DNA of 64,000 nucleotides from Molanna angustata (lineage: Eukaryota; Arthropoda; Insecta; Trichoptera; Molannidae): contig OY754981.1 of assembly GCA_963576475.1 (NCBI GenBank), forward strand, positions 33,084,132-33,148,131. Direction: 5' to 3'. Of the stretch, positions 21,344-32,865 are shown in pieces. Under the pieces are notes generated by a model, which searched no databases, was not told where the DNA came from, and saw nothing but the letters and a program-made list of their open reading frames with translations. Position 1 is the first letter of the stretch. Each line of letters starts with the position of its first letter. Made by a program: the position numbers and the translations under genes.

Positions 21344-21473
21344 TACGTTGATGTACATTATATTTTCTTATTCGAAGGCTGAAAATTCCTGAATGTATTT
21401 TGAAAATCTTATTTTTAACATTTGAGTAGATAGTTTTTTTTTTATAAAGAGGTGTTTTTTTCAATGATTAAAA

Positions 21474-21590
21474 TATTTTATTTTTAAGAATGAATATGTC
21501 CATGTAACAAATACATATACATCCTCATACATTAAGTAGCAGGAATCGAACTCGCGATCACTGGACTTCAATCACCAGCTTCAATAGTGA
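21474..21590 (-). repeat. SINE-B copy with an internal deletion
   Basis: GCAGGAATCGAACTCGCGAT and ATGTCCATGTAAC match the SINE-B head and tail in minus orientation. The CACCTATAGCA middle is missing. Confidence 0.7.
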
Positions 21591-21920
21591 AGGGGGGTAT
21601 TACTTGTAGACTTGGTATTAGTAAATTCGGAGACAATGATTCCAAGTTATTTCTCAATCAGGATAAGTTAATGAAAAGCTAGGTAATGTAAGTGGAGACC
21701 ATAATGTGAAGTGCCTTAAAGGGCTCGAGACAAAGATAATATTCAATACATTCTGGTCATTTAATTAAGATTACCGGCGCCAAGATTGCCATTAAGGAGA
21801 CGGTAAAAATGTTTATAAATCATTTATCTCGTAATTGTATGCGATTAAGTAAATTGTATTATCTCTCCCAAAATAAAATCAATTATCTATAGTATACTGT
21901 CTTATCGAATAGTCTATCGC
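21591..21920. other. AT-rich sequence, nothing recognised
   Basis: No supported feature. Confidence 0.5.
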
Positions 21921-22060
21921 TTTTACTTCAACGGGACACACACACACAATGTTCTACTCCAAATTTTGAGTAAATCCATACATAAAACATATTTGCAGCG
22001 AAGCCTCTAAGTTGAAAAAATAAAACATGAAAAATATAGACCTGGCATATATATATGATA
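21921..22060 (-). mobile_element. Helitron-like fragment
   Basis: GGGACACACACACAC, AATGTTCTACTCC, GAGTAAATCCATACA and GCAGCGAAGCCTCTAAG match the inner part of H3 and especially H4. Terminal sequences are absent. Confidence 0.7.
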
Positions 22061-22849
22061 CATAATTAATTTTCAACATAATTTAACATAATTTTTGTCC
22101 TTTTCCGCGCTTAATAACGAAAATTCCTCAAGTATAAACAGTTTTGAAGTTCGTGTTGGCTTTTGTATGTAATAGAAAGATTCACAGAATCTCGTTAAAT
22201 TATAATATGTATCTATTTTTGGAGTTGCCATGATTTGTTTATTGATATTTTTTTAATTTAGCGTTTTTCTTATGTACATTATATTTTATATCTATACACA
22301 ATTTATGTTATTTGTTTAAATTATTTTTTTCTTTGTTCCTTTTTTGTTTTGTTATTGTATTATTCCTACTTCAATAAAGAAAAAATATTTTTAAATTTGA
22401 AAGAATCGAATTTATAAACTGCATGTTATTGCATTGTCTATAAAATGAAGACCTGCGCCATTTTCTCGAAGACAATATTATTTGTCGTTGCAAACAAAAC
22501 GAAAGATCGATTCTGAGGGAAGTTATCAGGAAGCACTTCATCTTGTTGCCTCCAGCCGTTGCCTTCTTTGTCAGCCCTATTTATTTATGTAAAGCACATT
22601 ACTACACTTCAATGTACACTAGAACATTTTAAGGAACTCTGTTGAAATCTCTTTTTTTTTTCTTATGATATATTTATTAATAAAAATAAATTAGGATAAT
22701 TTTTATAGCGTCGTTTTTGTGATAACCTCACCATGTTATTGTTCAATGTAAATACGCTAGTATAATAATTGTTTTAAGAGAGAAAGTAAATACTAACACC
22801 CCAATTTCAAATAAAATTTCTCAATAATATTAAACAATGTGTTTCTTAA
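22061..22849. other. AT-rich sequence, nothing recognised
   Basis: An ACTTCAATAAAG stretch near 22370 may be an old retroposon poly-A signal. No gene is supported. Confidence 0.45.
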
Positions 22850-23533
22850 CATTTTTTCTGGTGAACGTTCGTCACAACATTTTAAATTCAGCATAAATTC
22901 TGTTAGTAAAATATTATTCATGTTATTTTTTAATATTCTTTCTGCACTATAGGTCACAGAGAAATAAATATTTTATATGCTTAAAGTGTTTATGAAATAT
23001 AGTTAATTTCCGATTAAGTTTTATCATTTTTACTCAGGTGTTTTGAAAAATAATAAAAAAACTTTCAAAATTTGAGTTTCCGATAGTTTATATCTCCTAT
23101 AAACCCTTATTATGCAAGCAAAAGCTACCCATGCTAACACGTAACTTCATAATTTATTAGACGGTTTTAATATAACATGTTTTCAGTCACTAGATTTAGC
23201 GTTATATGCCTATAAGTATAGTTACCCTTACTAACACGTAACTTCATAGTGTATTAGGCGGTTTCAATATAACATGTTTTCAGTCACTAGATTTAGCGTT
23301 ATATGCCTATAAGTATAGTTACCCTTACTAACACGTAACTTCATAGTGTATTAGGCGGTTTCAATATAACATGTTTTCAGTCACTAGATTTAGCGTTATA
23401 TGCCTATAAGTATAGTTACCCTTACTAACACGTAACTTCATAGTGTATTAGGCGGTTTCAATATAAAATGTTTTCAGTCACTAGATTTAGCGTTATATTC
23501 CTCTTAGAAGTATAGTTATCCTATACTTCTTAT
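22850..23533. repeat. Dispersed repeat with a 97-bp tandem array, four copies
   Basis: ACCC followed by ACTAACACGTAAC recurs at 23127, 23224, 23321 and 23418. The first unit is diverged and the last three are almost identical. The flanking text (GTTTCCGATA, TCGTCACAACATTTTAAATT) and one unit recur as a single copy at 43181-43385. The array therefore expanded inside one member of a dispersed family. Confidence 0.85.
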
Positions 23534-23665
23534 ATGTCATGTTATTCATGTCATGTTATTGTATAATATGTCATGTTATTGTATAATATGTCATGTTATT
23601 GTATAATATGTCATGTTATTGTATAATATGTCATGTTATTGTATAACATGTCATGTTATTGTAAC
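23534..23665. repeat. 20-bp tandem repeat, about six copies
   Basis: TCATGTTATTGTATAATATG repeats with one variant unit carrying AACATG. It adjoins the 97-bp array. Confidence 0.9.
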
Positions 23666-23877
23666 AACTTTTTGCTAAACTCTCCATCCATAAACAATAT
23701 ATTTTCAAAATTTATTCTTCGCGAAAATATTCATTTGTAACTTATTCATAAATTAAACGTTGTTTTAATTTTAGACCAAATCACCCTGAGTGCGTTATCT
23801 TTATTAAAATACAATAAAATATATGTGACTTTTAATAACTGATTTAAAAACAAATGTTGTAAACTGATGATATTTTT

Positions 23878-24050
23878 TTTCAAAGAATGAATATGTCCTT
23901 GTAATGACAAGTACATATACATCCTCATACATTCCCTAAATAAAGCATAAAAACATGTGCTATAGGTGAACGAAATCAGTCGTTGCAGGATTCGAACTCG
24001 CGACCACTCGACTTCAAACCCAATGCGCTAACCGCTCTGCAACCACCCAT
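23878..24050 (-). repeat. SINE-B copy, nearly full length
   Basis: The minus strand runs from a GGTTGCAGAGCGGTTAGCGC head through CGCGAGTTCGAATCCTGC and the ACCTATAGCACATG body to a GGACATATTCATTCTTTG tail with poly-A. This is one of the fuller members of the family. Confidence 0.85.
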
Positions 24051-24949
24051 CTGATATACGTAAAATGAACACGCGTAACATAAATGTATTATCAATCAAA
24101 GTGAAAAACGATAACTTACGACTACCTGTTTTGTTCATCTTGATTGAAAGGTGCAAGTAAGGTGAAGGTATGTGCTTGGAATAGGAAAATGAGAATACGG
24201 AGAAGAAGGGATATTACCCTATTGAAAGTGTTTCAGGATATACTAGAAAGGAAGAGTTCATTTTAAAAAAGCGTTATCCTGGTTCCAATTTCTCACACAG
24301 ATAAGGATCAAATGCTTCTCTATAAGTTCAAGTAGGTACAGAAGATTTCTGCAAAATACAATCAAGGCAAGATTTACTTTGATCCATTATATTTATACCG
24401 TAAATATACCTATTATTTATATTGACATGTTTACTTGGTTTACATACTGTGGTATCTTTAAATTATGGGAAGGCACTTCAGAGGATTGGTTGAATCCTCC
24501 TAATTTTATTATATATTTTATTGTAACAGCTTTAATAAAATATAATACAACATAGTCATCTTCGAATAATGACGCTAAACAAATGCCATTCTTATTGGTC
24601 GCGGCTCGTTCCGTCTCATTCGCACACATCCAATTAGTCCGGCACGAAAGAGATAGATCATTTTCGTGTGGGACGAAGTCTTCAGTGACAATCGTTCGGC
24701 TTCGGGTAAATTCAGACATTGCCGAGTCACTACCTATGAAGGATTCGTCCCAACCGCTGAATCGGCCCCAATCCATTCAGATCTGGCGCCACGAATTATT
24801 CGATAAATCTATACCCGAGTTTCAAAAAGCAACATTTCCGATAATCGTGTTGAATTTGTTGTTGCCACGGATATCAGAAAAAATAAAATTTATGATTAAT
24901 AAAAGAAAATATCCCTAGAACATAGCGAGGAGATTTTTTTCATTTAATA
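24051..24949. other. Mostly unique sequence with a GC-richer island
   Basis: About 24580-24800 is clearly less AT-rich than its surroundings, and both strands stay open for 110-120 codons (24417-24776 minus, 24583-24918 plus). Neither translation shows a domain I recognise. It may be an unrecognised exon, a promoter region or an old element. I make no gene call. Confidence 0.35.
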
Positions 24950-25107
24950 AAAAATAATGAATATGACCATGTAACAAGTACATTTACATTCCCTAAAATA
25001 AGCATACGTGCTTGTGCTATAGGTGAATGAAATCGGTCGTGGTAGGATTCGAACTCGCGATCACTGGATTACTAACCCAGCGCGTTAACCGCTCTGCCAC
25101 CCATCTT
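24950..25107 (-). repeat. SINE-B copy, nearly full length
   Basis: Minus-strand GGTGGCAGAGCGGTTAACGC, CGCGAGTTCGAATCCTACC and CACCTATAGCACAAGC are followed by the TACTTGTTACATGGTC tail. It lies 88 bp from a fold-back element. Confidence 0.85.
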
Positions 25108-25195
25108 TTTTTAAACATTTAAAGAAATCAACATAGAATTTATTAAAATAATTTTTGCAAACTTTGTGGAATTCCATATTAAAAGCAAAATGTTT

Positions 25196-25449
25196 TAGTA
25201 ATCTTTACTAAAAAATGAACAGCAAAAAACTTTGTATAATCCATCACACATTTATTTTTCATTAAAAAGTTTTCGGATTTTTCAATCCATCTTCAGTAAC
25301 AACGAAAATGTGACATTTAGTTGTTACTGAGTCACATTTTAGTTGTGACTGAAGATGGATTGAAAATTCTGAAAACGTTTTAACGAAAAATAAATGTGAG
25401 GTGGATTATACATTGTTTTTTGTTGTTCATTTTTTGTAAAGATTACTAA
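25196..25449. mobile_element. Fold-back MITE with TA ends
   Basis: Two arms of over 100 bp are inverted copies with modest divergence: TAGTAATCTTTAC at the left tip and GTAAAGATTACTA at the right. The loop lies near GTTACTGAGTCACA. TA flanks are compatible with a mariner-like origin. No coding sequence. Confidence 0.75.
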
Positions 25450-25450
25450 A

Positions 25451-26033
25451 ATATTTTTTAACAGATTTTTAATTATCTCAATAGAGACGAAGTTGGAATA
25501 TTTATTGTAGGAGAACCGGGAAATCAAGGCACCTACAGGGCTTACGACCTGTCATCGGCTGGTTTACGTGATCACTTTATGCGCTTGCGCAACGTTCACC
25601 AATTATGCCTTTTAATGAGATCCCTATCAATTCAATTTTGAAAGTTCTATATATTGTAATACTGAAATTCTTTTCGCTTGAAAATAAGGAATTTTTACTA
25701 CAGTCATCTATGGGTGACCAATTCTCTCAATAGATGGCGTTCCAACAAAATAAATAAAAATAATAAGATTGTTGTTCATAATTTCACCCATATTCCTTAT
25801 TTTCAAGCGAAAAGAATTTCAGTATAACAATATATAGAACTTTCAAAATTGAATTGATAGGGATCTCATTAAAAGGCATAATTGGTGAACGTTGCGCAAG
25901 CGCATAAAGTGATCGCGTAAACCAGCCGATGACAGGTCGTAAGCCCTGTAGGTGCCTTGATTTCCCGGTTCTCCTACAATAAATATTCCAACTTCGTCTC
26001 TATTGAGATAATTAAAAATCTGTTAAAAAATAT
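25451..26033. repeat. Family S palindrome with 242-bp arms
   Basis: The left arm 25451-25692 is the inverse of 25792-26033 with only a few mismatches. Both run ATATTTTTTAACAG, TCTCAATAGAGACGAAGTTG, AGAACCGGGAAATCAAGG and GGCGTT-free AT text to AATAAGGAAT. The 99-bp centre contains GACCAATTCTCTCAATAGAT. The right arm continues directly into tandem copies downstream. Confidence 0.85.
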
Positions 26034-27715
26034 CTTTGACTCCCGACGGGGAAAAAAATCCAATGTTTGCGCATATGCAATAATAAAAATATTCGATTAC
26101 TTACACATTGGTACAAGTAGGTAAATAAGACAAAAATGACCTTATAAGTCTGGCGCAATTCAGGGGTGACTTCTATGTGAAAAATGCATTGTCACCTCAG
26201 ATATAAGAATTGTAGCTTTCATTATTTACAAAAAACCAATTCTCTCAATAGATGGCGTTCCAACAAAATAAATAAAAATAATAAGATTGTTGTTCATAAT
26301 TTCACCCATAGATGACTATAGTAAAAATTCCTTATTTTCAAGCGAAAAGAATTTCAGTATTACAATATATAGAACTTTCAAAATTGAATTGATAGGGATC
26401 TCATTAAAAGGCATAATTGGTGAACGTTGCGCAAGCGCATAAAGTGATCACGTAAACCAGCCGATGACAGGTCGTAAGCCCTGTAGGTGCCTTGATTTCC
26501 CGGTTCTCCTACAATAAATATTCCAACTTCGTCTCTATTGAGATAATTAAAAATCTGTTAAAAAATATCTTTGACTCCCGACAGGGAAAAAAATCCAATG
26601 TTTGCGCATATGCAATAATAAAAATATTCGATTACTTACACATTGGTACAAGTAGGTAAATAAGACAAAAATGACCTTATAAGTCTGGCGCAATTCAGGG
26701 GTGACTTCTATGCGAAAAATGCATTGTCACCTCAGATATAAGAATTGTAGCTTTCATTATTTACAAAAAACCAATTCTCTCAATAGATGGCGTTCCAACA
26801 AAATAAATAAAAATAATAAGATTGTTGTTCATAATTTCACCCATAGATGACTGTAGTAAAAATTCCTTATTTTCAAGCGAAAAGAATTTCAGTATTACAA
26901 TATATAGAACTTTCAAAATTGAATTGATAGGGATCTCATTAAAAGGCATAATTGGTGAACGTTGCGCAAGCGCATAAAGTGATCACGTAAACCAGCCGAT
27001 GACAGGTCGTAAGCCCTGTAGGTGCCTTGATTTCCCGGTTCTCCTACAATAAATATTCCAACTTCGTCTCTATTGAGATAATTAAAAATCTGTTAAAAAA
27101 TATCTTTGACTCCCGACAGGGAAAAAAATCCAATGTTTGCGCATATGCAATAATAAAAATATTCGATTACTTACACATTGGTACAAGTAGGTAAATAAGA
27201 CAAAAATGACCTTATAAGTCTGGCGCAATTCAGGGGTGACTTCTATGCGAAAAATGCATTGTCACCTCAGATATAAGAATTGTAGCTTTCATTATTTACA
27301 AAAAACCAATTCTCTCAATAGATGGCGTTCCAACAAAATAAATAAAAATAATAAGATTGTTGTTCATAATTTCACCCATAGATGACTGTAGTAAAAATTC
27401 CTTATTTTCAAGCGAAAAGAATTTCAGTATTACAATATATAGAACTTTCAAAATTGAATTGATAGGGATCTCATTAAAAGGCATAATTGGTGAACGTTGC
27501 GCAAGCGCATAAAGTGATCACGTAAACTAGCCGATGACAGGTCGTAAGCCCTGTAGGTGCCTTGATTTCCCGGTTCTCCTACAATAAATATTCCAACTTC
27601 GTCTCTATTGAGATAATTAATTAAAAATCTGTTAAAAAATATCTTTGACTCCCGACAGGGAAAAAAATCCAATGTTTGCGCATATGCAATAATAAAAATA
27701 TTCGATTAAAATATT
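25700..27715. repeat. 535-bp tandem repeats of family S
   Basis: The junction word TTTACAAAAAACCAATTCTC recurs at exactly 535-bp steps (the same C at 26229, 26764 and 27299). There is a partial unit before and a partial one after, ending in TATTCGATTAAAAT. Units are almost identical. Each holds one arm of the upstream palindrome plus CTTTGACTCCCGACAGGG and a CAATTCAGGGGTGAC stretch. The repeated 62-codon open frames are consequences of the array. Confidence 0.92.
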
Positions 27716-28497
27716 TTGCTACAACATAGAACTTGTTAAAAGGAAAAATAATTTGCCATTTTTGACTTATTGCTCTTTTCAATTCAGGTTTCTAAATATC
27801 TACAACTATGGGTTTTACAAAAAAACACTGATTTAGGAGACACTGATAAGATTTTTACACAGAACAACCATTTCGGCTTTCAACTGATGATGTACCTATG
27901 ACAATGGCTCTCTTAGTCGTGCAAACGAAAACTTACCTTATATTATAAATACGTTTACTTTGAAATATGTGAATGTTCGTATAATATTGTAGGGTTTAAA
28001 TAATATATTACGTGATTTTCGGCCGTGGCCATGAAATACGTTTTTTAAAGGACAAGCAAGGTCGACTTTTGGATTCTCTTTTAAGATCTCGTTAAAGGAA
28101 ATGTGTGGATTGTCAAAAATATTTTTTTTTCGTATCAAACGTGACATTGTACAGGATGGTTCAGGACATGACAAGTTTTTTATTGACATATATTGAATTA
28201 GACACGTCTTACATACGTTTTGTGAAAATTTAATGATTGTCAAAGATCATTTTGAAGCAAATTTGTATTTATTATTGAATGTACAAAATTGAAGTTTTGT
28301 CGAGAGGCTAATAAAAATGAACACGACCTTCAGCGACGAAGAAAACGAACAAGAACAAGAAGACATGATTTAAAAATGTGCTAAGGGCTTGCTGACCAAA
28401 CAGCACAAAACCCGTCTTTAATAGGACACTCATGTATAAATGATATTAGAAAAGAGAATAATCTGTAGTAATATATAGAAGCACCTAGGGTCCTAGA
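27716..28497. other. Mostly unique sequence, one cysteine-rich open frame
   Basis: The frame at 27938-28243 (minus) is described separately. Elsewhere ACCATTTCGGC and TTTCAACTGATGATG near 27870 are dispersed words seen at several sites. Confidence 0.4.
27938..28243 (-). pseudogene. Possible fragment of a RING/RBR-like protein
   Basis: The open frame has no ATG at its beginning. It reads QNVCKTCLIQYMSIKNLSCP, then EPSC, and further on DLACPL. The spacing C-x2-C-x(n)-CPEPSC resembles the first ring of RBR-type ubiquitin ligases, where a C-x2-C-L-x2-Y block precedes CPEP-x-C. Only part of a metal-binding set is visible and no upstream half was found, so this could be an exon, a retro-copied fragment or chance. 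I give it low weight. Confidence 0.25.
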
Positions 28498-28625
28498 TTT
28501 GATTCCATATTGTTGATGTGTTTAATATCGTATGTCTCAAGAATGAGGCAACTTGTTATTAGGTGCGTGTTAAATAAACATTTGGCTTAGTACCTGTTAG
28601 TTGCTCGAGAAGCAAATATAAATTG
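28498..28625 (+). repeat. SINE-A 3' half
   Basis: GGCAACTTGTTATTAGGTGC, GTGTTAAATAAA and GTTAGTTGCTCGAGAAGCAA match the 3' part of SINE-A. The tRNA-like head is missing. Confidence 0.8.
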
Positions 28626-29312
28626 CATTAAGAAAATAGTAACCATATTATATGTAAAAAGATTTACTTCCTCACTGGGAGAGTCTGTTCTGAGGCAGTG
28701 CTTTACCAATTTGGTCAAAGAATTCATGTTATTAAATGCAAAAGAATTAACAAATATACAGTGACCTCTCAGTTATTTGAAACTATAAAATTGTAAAGGA
28801 ATTAATGAATGACACCAAGCGTTGGTAGAGTTGCTCAGGTTATGAAAGCAATGAGTACTATTTTCGTATTTTGATATTTTCGATGTGAAAAATGAACGTT
28901 ATCTCTAAAAAAAATCAGCATTTAAACTGAAAATAGGTATTTTTGTTATTTTTCAAGAAAACATCCTGTATGTTAAACGCGTTTTGAGTAAATAAAAAGC
29001 GGTTTTTATTAACCGAGGTGAATATAAAAGAAGATAAATATGTTGTAATCTCTACTTATTTAAATCTTCCTTTTCATACATATTTAAAAGAATTAATAAT
29101 TGTAGTAAAATCATTATTTCGAATCTCTATTCGTAAACTGGTAGGTAGATATAAAGAAGTAGTATTTTTATCTCGATCCCACACACCAGTTTTGGGTCAC
29201 CTAAAAATGCACTACATTCAAAAAGGGAGGTGATTATTTTGCCTGTTTTACCGGTTAACGATAGGTTATTTATTTGTTTTATTTGGGACAACAACAGCAT
29301 TATTCACTAATA
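28626..29312. other. AT-rich sequence, nothing recognised
   Basis: The small open frame at 29018-29233 has no recognisable domain. Confidence 0.5.
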
Positions 29313-30121
29313 CTAGTTGCATGTAACACATGAGATCCAACTGTCGATAGCGATAGTATGTATAGTTGAAGAATAAGTACCAAACTATAATCTCATAAAT
29401 ACAGATTATTTAATATTTTAAGATATTTGATTTTCTATACAACACATGTACCTACATATGTATGTATGTCAAGATAGGATAGTATGGAGGTCAGTCCATT
29501 GATCCTACCCAGAATATGAAAACAGAATGATGGTATGTATGTATGTTTGGAGATTAGTATCAAACAATTAAGTCTTGTAAGATATTGTGTGTAGGCGATT
29601 GCCATACAAATTGTATGAAGCAATGTCGTCGCTAAATTCAATTTTTATAAAAATTATAAAAAAAAAATTGAGATGTGCTAATACAATGTTAATATATTTT
29701 ATAGAAAATTAAATTATCTAGTTGGGGTGTTTCGGCTTTTTTTGATTTTTTTTTTAATTTGGAGATATAGGCAGTAAAAATCATAAATTTATCATTAAAA
29801 AAAATATTTTTCTTAATAAAAAATGTTTGAGAAACCCTGGATTTTTTTTAAAAAAAAATAATTTGCAATTTTGTATTTGTCTATGTTTATACCAAATTTC
29901 AGCGTTCTAGCTTTTATGGTTTCTGAGATACATGGAAAAATGAACCAATATATAAGGAGGGGGGGGGGACACAGACACACAAAACTCACATAAAATGTTC
30001 TACTCCGAATTCTGAGTAAATCCATGTATAGGAACATATATGCTGCGAGGCCTCTAGTTGGTAAACAAAGTTAAAAATTTAGTTAATGAATTGAATTCTC
30101 ATGAACGAATCGACAGTTGGA
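29313..30121 (-). mobile_element. Helitron-like element H2, both ends present
   Basis: Minus strand: 5' TCCAACTGTCGATTCG directly after A. The 3' end is ATCGACAGTTGGATCTCATG, then the TGTTACATG half of the hairpin, then CAACTAG followed by T. The first 14 bases recur inverted ahead of the 3' hairpin, the subterminal arrangement described for Helentron-type elements. It lacks the block GTCCACTAC-ATGCTAATA present in H1 and H3 near the 5' end. No coding sequence. Confidence 0.8.
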
Positions 30122-30796
30122 TAATGTACCTACCTACCTACTAAATTATATTTGTTTCTCCACCCACCATAAAAGTAGATCGTCGGAGCTGCACTTAACC
30201 TCTCCGAAGCTGGAGATCATGGAATCCTCCATCTTGCCGCCGAAGACCGTGGCAGGCATAACAATCCTTAATTCTTTCTTTTGTGTGGGCCTAAACCTAC
30301 TCAATTACAAAAGAAACATTATATTTGTAAACTATCCTCAGAGCTTTTTTTAAAAAAATTTACATTCTTGAAGATGCCAAAAATTGTATCTATGCTGAAA
30401 AGTAAAAAAAAGAGAATCAAAATATTAATTTCATCTTGTTCAATTTGCTAATAAATCACACATGGTGACTTTTTTGTATCAAAATACATTCCCTTGGGCG
30501 AAGCCTGGTAAATATGTCCCAACACGAGTTTATTTTCATAAATCTTATGGCACATGATACGTCAAATATGTTGTAGGTACCACAAGAAGAATATAATGTA
30601 GGTTACTACGTAACAAGTATCATTAAGTACGCTTCCAGAATTATACAACTGGGTTAATGATATTTTTTGTTACCAATTTCGTAAAATTTATCTACCTACA
30701 TTGCCTTGGAACTAGAGCTTTCAAATGGAATATTCGGTATTCGAATTATTCGTCCATTTCTGAATTATGTCATTAAATATTCGTTTATTATTAAAT
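30122..30796. other. Mostly AT-rich, with a 90-bp GC-richer patch
   Basis: 30175-30265 is GC-richer and reads SSELHLTSPKLEIMESSILP on the plus strand. I do not recognise it, and the AT-rich flanks show no clear splice context. No gene call. Confidence 0.3.
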
Positions 30797-31130
30797 ATTA
30801 TGATTAACTATAAATGTAGCGGTGATAGCCCAGCGGTAAGGTCGTCGCCTCACATACGTGAGATCGACAGTTCGAATCCGGGCAGGGCACGCACCTCTGT
30901 ATTTTTACAAAAAAAAATCTATGTGCGGATTTATGTATATCACTAGCTATATGTAGCCATGATCCAATTTGTCTGGTTCCCCTTTCTAAGGGTTACGATG
31001 GTCAGACGGCAGTCGCTTCAATGTAATAACCAGACTCGCCAATTCCAGGATCATGGTTAAAGCGTACCCCGATAGAAACGGGATAAAAGCGCTAAGGGGG
31101 AAAGAAAAGGAAATTATGATTAACTATAAA
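30797..31130. repeat. 18-bp target duplication around SINE-C
   Basis: ATTATGATTAACTATAAA at 30797-30814 is repeated without change at 31113-31130. Confidence 0.95.
30815..31112 (+). repeat. SINE-C, full-length tRNA-derived SINE
   Basis: The head TGATAGCCCAGCGGTAAGG has an A-box and CAGTTCGAATCCGGGC a B-box, so it carries its own RNA polymerase III promoter. A non-tRNA body of about 220 bp follows (CTGGTTCCCCTTTCTAAGG, GCAGTCGCTTCAATG, GTACCCCGATAGAAACGG) with a purine-rich GGGGGAAAGAAAAGG end. A perfect 18-bp target duplication shows LINE-type insertion, recent enough to have no mismatch. It is the only SINE-C copy noticed in the window. Confidence 0.9.
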
Positions 31131-32789
31131 ATTCAAGAAGTACCTAAATGTTCTGAACATGTATTAAATGCTGTTATGGAGGCCAGAAGCATATCTTTTT
31201 CACGGGAACATTTTTCTCTTTTTTAAGTTGTTTTTATATATTTGAACATTTGATTATAGCGATTAACTCAGCTTTTACACTTAGAACTCCATAAATGTAT
31301 AGTCAACAAAATTGAAAATAGATGATATTTTGTTAGGTGCGCGTTTTTTTATTTGAATTTTTTGTTAATTTAAAAGACCCTAACGAGGCGAAACGGTTAT
31401 CCTCATAATATGAATAAAAATCGTAGAACAATTCATCTGCTTTTATTTTTTTTATTTATAATTGCTGGCGCACATGGCAGAAACTCTTCATATCTACATC
31501 CATATCTTGAACGAGGCAACAATAATGTCGCCCTTGTGCCGCGGGTGTAGGCCACCTTCTCCAGTCACAATAATCACTTCGTACCGTGAAACAACAATAT
31601 ATTATACCAAATCTAATAACAGCGCCATGCGCATAGTTATAAAAGTTTTCGGAACTCGCACATACTTAATATAGGTATACAGCTAAAGTAAACCATTGTT
31701 GAACAAGTGGCGAGAAGGAAGGAAGAACTCTATACTACGCTTAAAAAAGAAGACGCCTGGCACAGTAAGTTTCCAATCTTTTGCTTCTACCATTATTTTT
31801 TTATTTTTATTTTATTTATTTATCATAATTAACAAAATCATTTTTTAACATATACTATAATATCCAGCTCTCTAGGCTTAGCCTGTACCGAGGTGGAATA
31901 TTTCACAATCACATTAATACATATTTATACAATATTGTCGTATTTCATTCAGTTTTAGCGACAATATGCATTATACATAACATGATTTATATATAGGTAA
32001 ACAAGAATACATCAAACAATGAAGCAAAAAAATAAAACAAAATATATAGAAGTTAGCAAAAATATATCAAACAATAAAACAAAGAAATAAAACAAAACAA
32101 TGATTTATATAAAAGTAAGCAAGAATATATCAAACAATAAAGCAAAAAAATTAAACAAAAATTATTGCACAATAAGAAAAAATATTTATAAGTTTTTATT
32201 CGGGTTCTTACATTTAGTGTATTTTAATTTTTTAAAAATGTTTTTTTTTAAATAATCGAATAGTTGTCTCATTTGCGATCGAATGATTTATATTTCGAAT
32301 ATGTCTTTGGAAGCTCTACTTTTGTTACAAACAAAACAAAAATGTAATGGCCTTTTCCGTATGTGACATCTTAATTCCTTCAAAATACATAATTCTGACA
32401 TTCGGATAAGACATTTATTCCAATGTTTAACGTCAATAACCATCGAGAGGAAGAGATATTTATAAAAGTTCTTTGAAAAATAAATCCTTAGTAGGTCATC
32501 CCATGATGTTTTGTTGAGACAGCAGTAATTTTATAGGAGTTCTGACTAGGTCTAACCCCATTAAGCTACAAGTCGTTATAAAAATGAATGGATCAGTTCA
32601 ACACTGAACTAGTAACCCAGTCCGGTAGTTCTGCTGGATAACTCTTGAATTTAATTGAAATCGAATTTGAACGTCTAGAGTAAGCAAGGTGGGTTCGAAT
32701 TCTGCTTCGAGCGATTTCATTCACAGATAGCTGAAGCATTTGGTTATTTGTAATTTAATGAAATGAGCGAATATTATTATTATTATGTA
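31131..32789. other. AT-rich sequence with dispersed words
   Basis: GACCCTAACGAGGCGAAACGG at 31375-31395 recurs inverted in part near 48310. CCAGCTCTCTAGGCTTAGCC at about 31863 is probably old antisense LINE 3' sequence after a (TTTA) stretch. The open frame at 31462-31674 has no domain. Confidence 0.4.
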
Positions 32790-32865
32790 GATGGGTTGTG
32801 GGAGAGCGGTTAGCGTGCTAGGTATCTTATTGTCACGAGTTTGAATCCTCCCACGACTATTAAGA
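32790..32865 (+). repeat. SINE-B head fragment
   Basis: GGGAGAGCGGTTAGCGTGC and CACGAGTTTGAATCCTCCC are the A- and B-box parts of SINE-B. The body is missing or decayed. Confidence 0.65.

Noticed and set aside
26761..27484. Two identical 62-codon open frames as a duplicated gene
   Set aside because: They are copies within the 535-bp tandem unit and lie on a MITE arm. No domain or start context.
25451..27715. Hammerhead ribozyme in the repeat unit
   Set aside because: The CCGATGACAGG stretch with a CAGG/CCTG stem was examined because tandem repeats often carry ribozymes, but the required CUGANGA and GAAA core is not present.
30117..30353. 78-codon plus-strand gene
   Set aside because: Only a 90-bp patch is GC-richer. 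The rest is AT-rich filler and no family was recognised.
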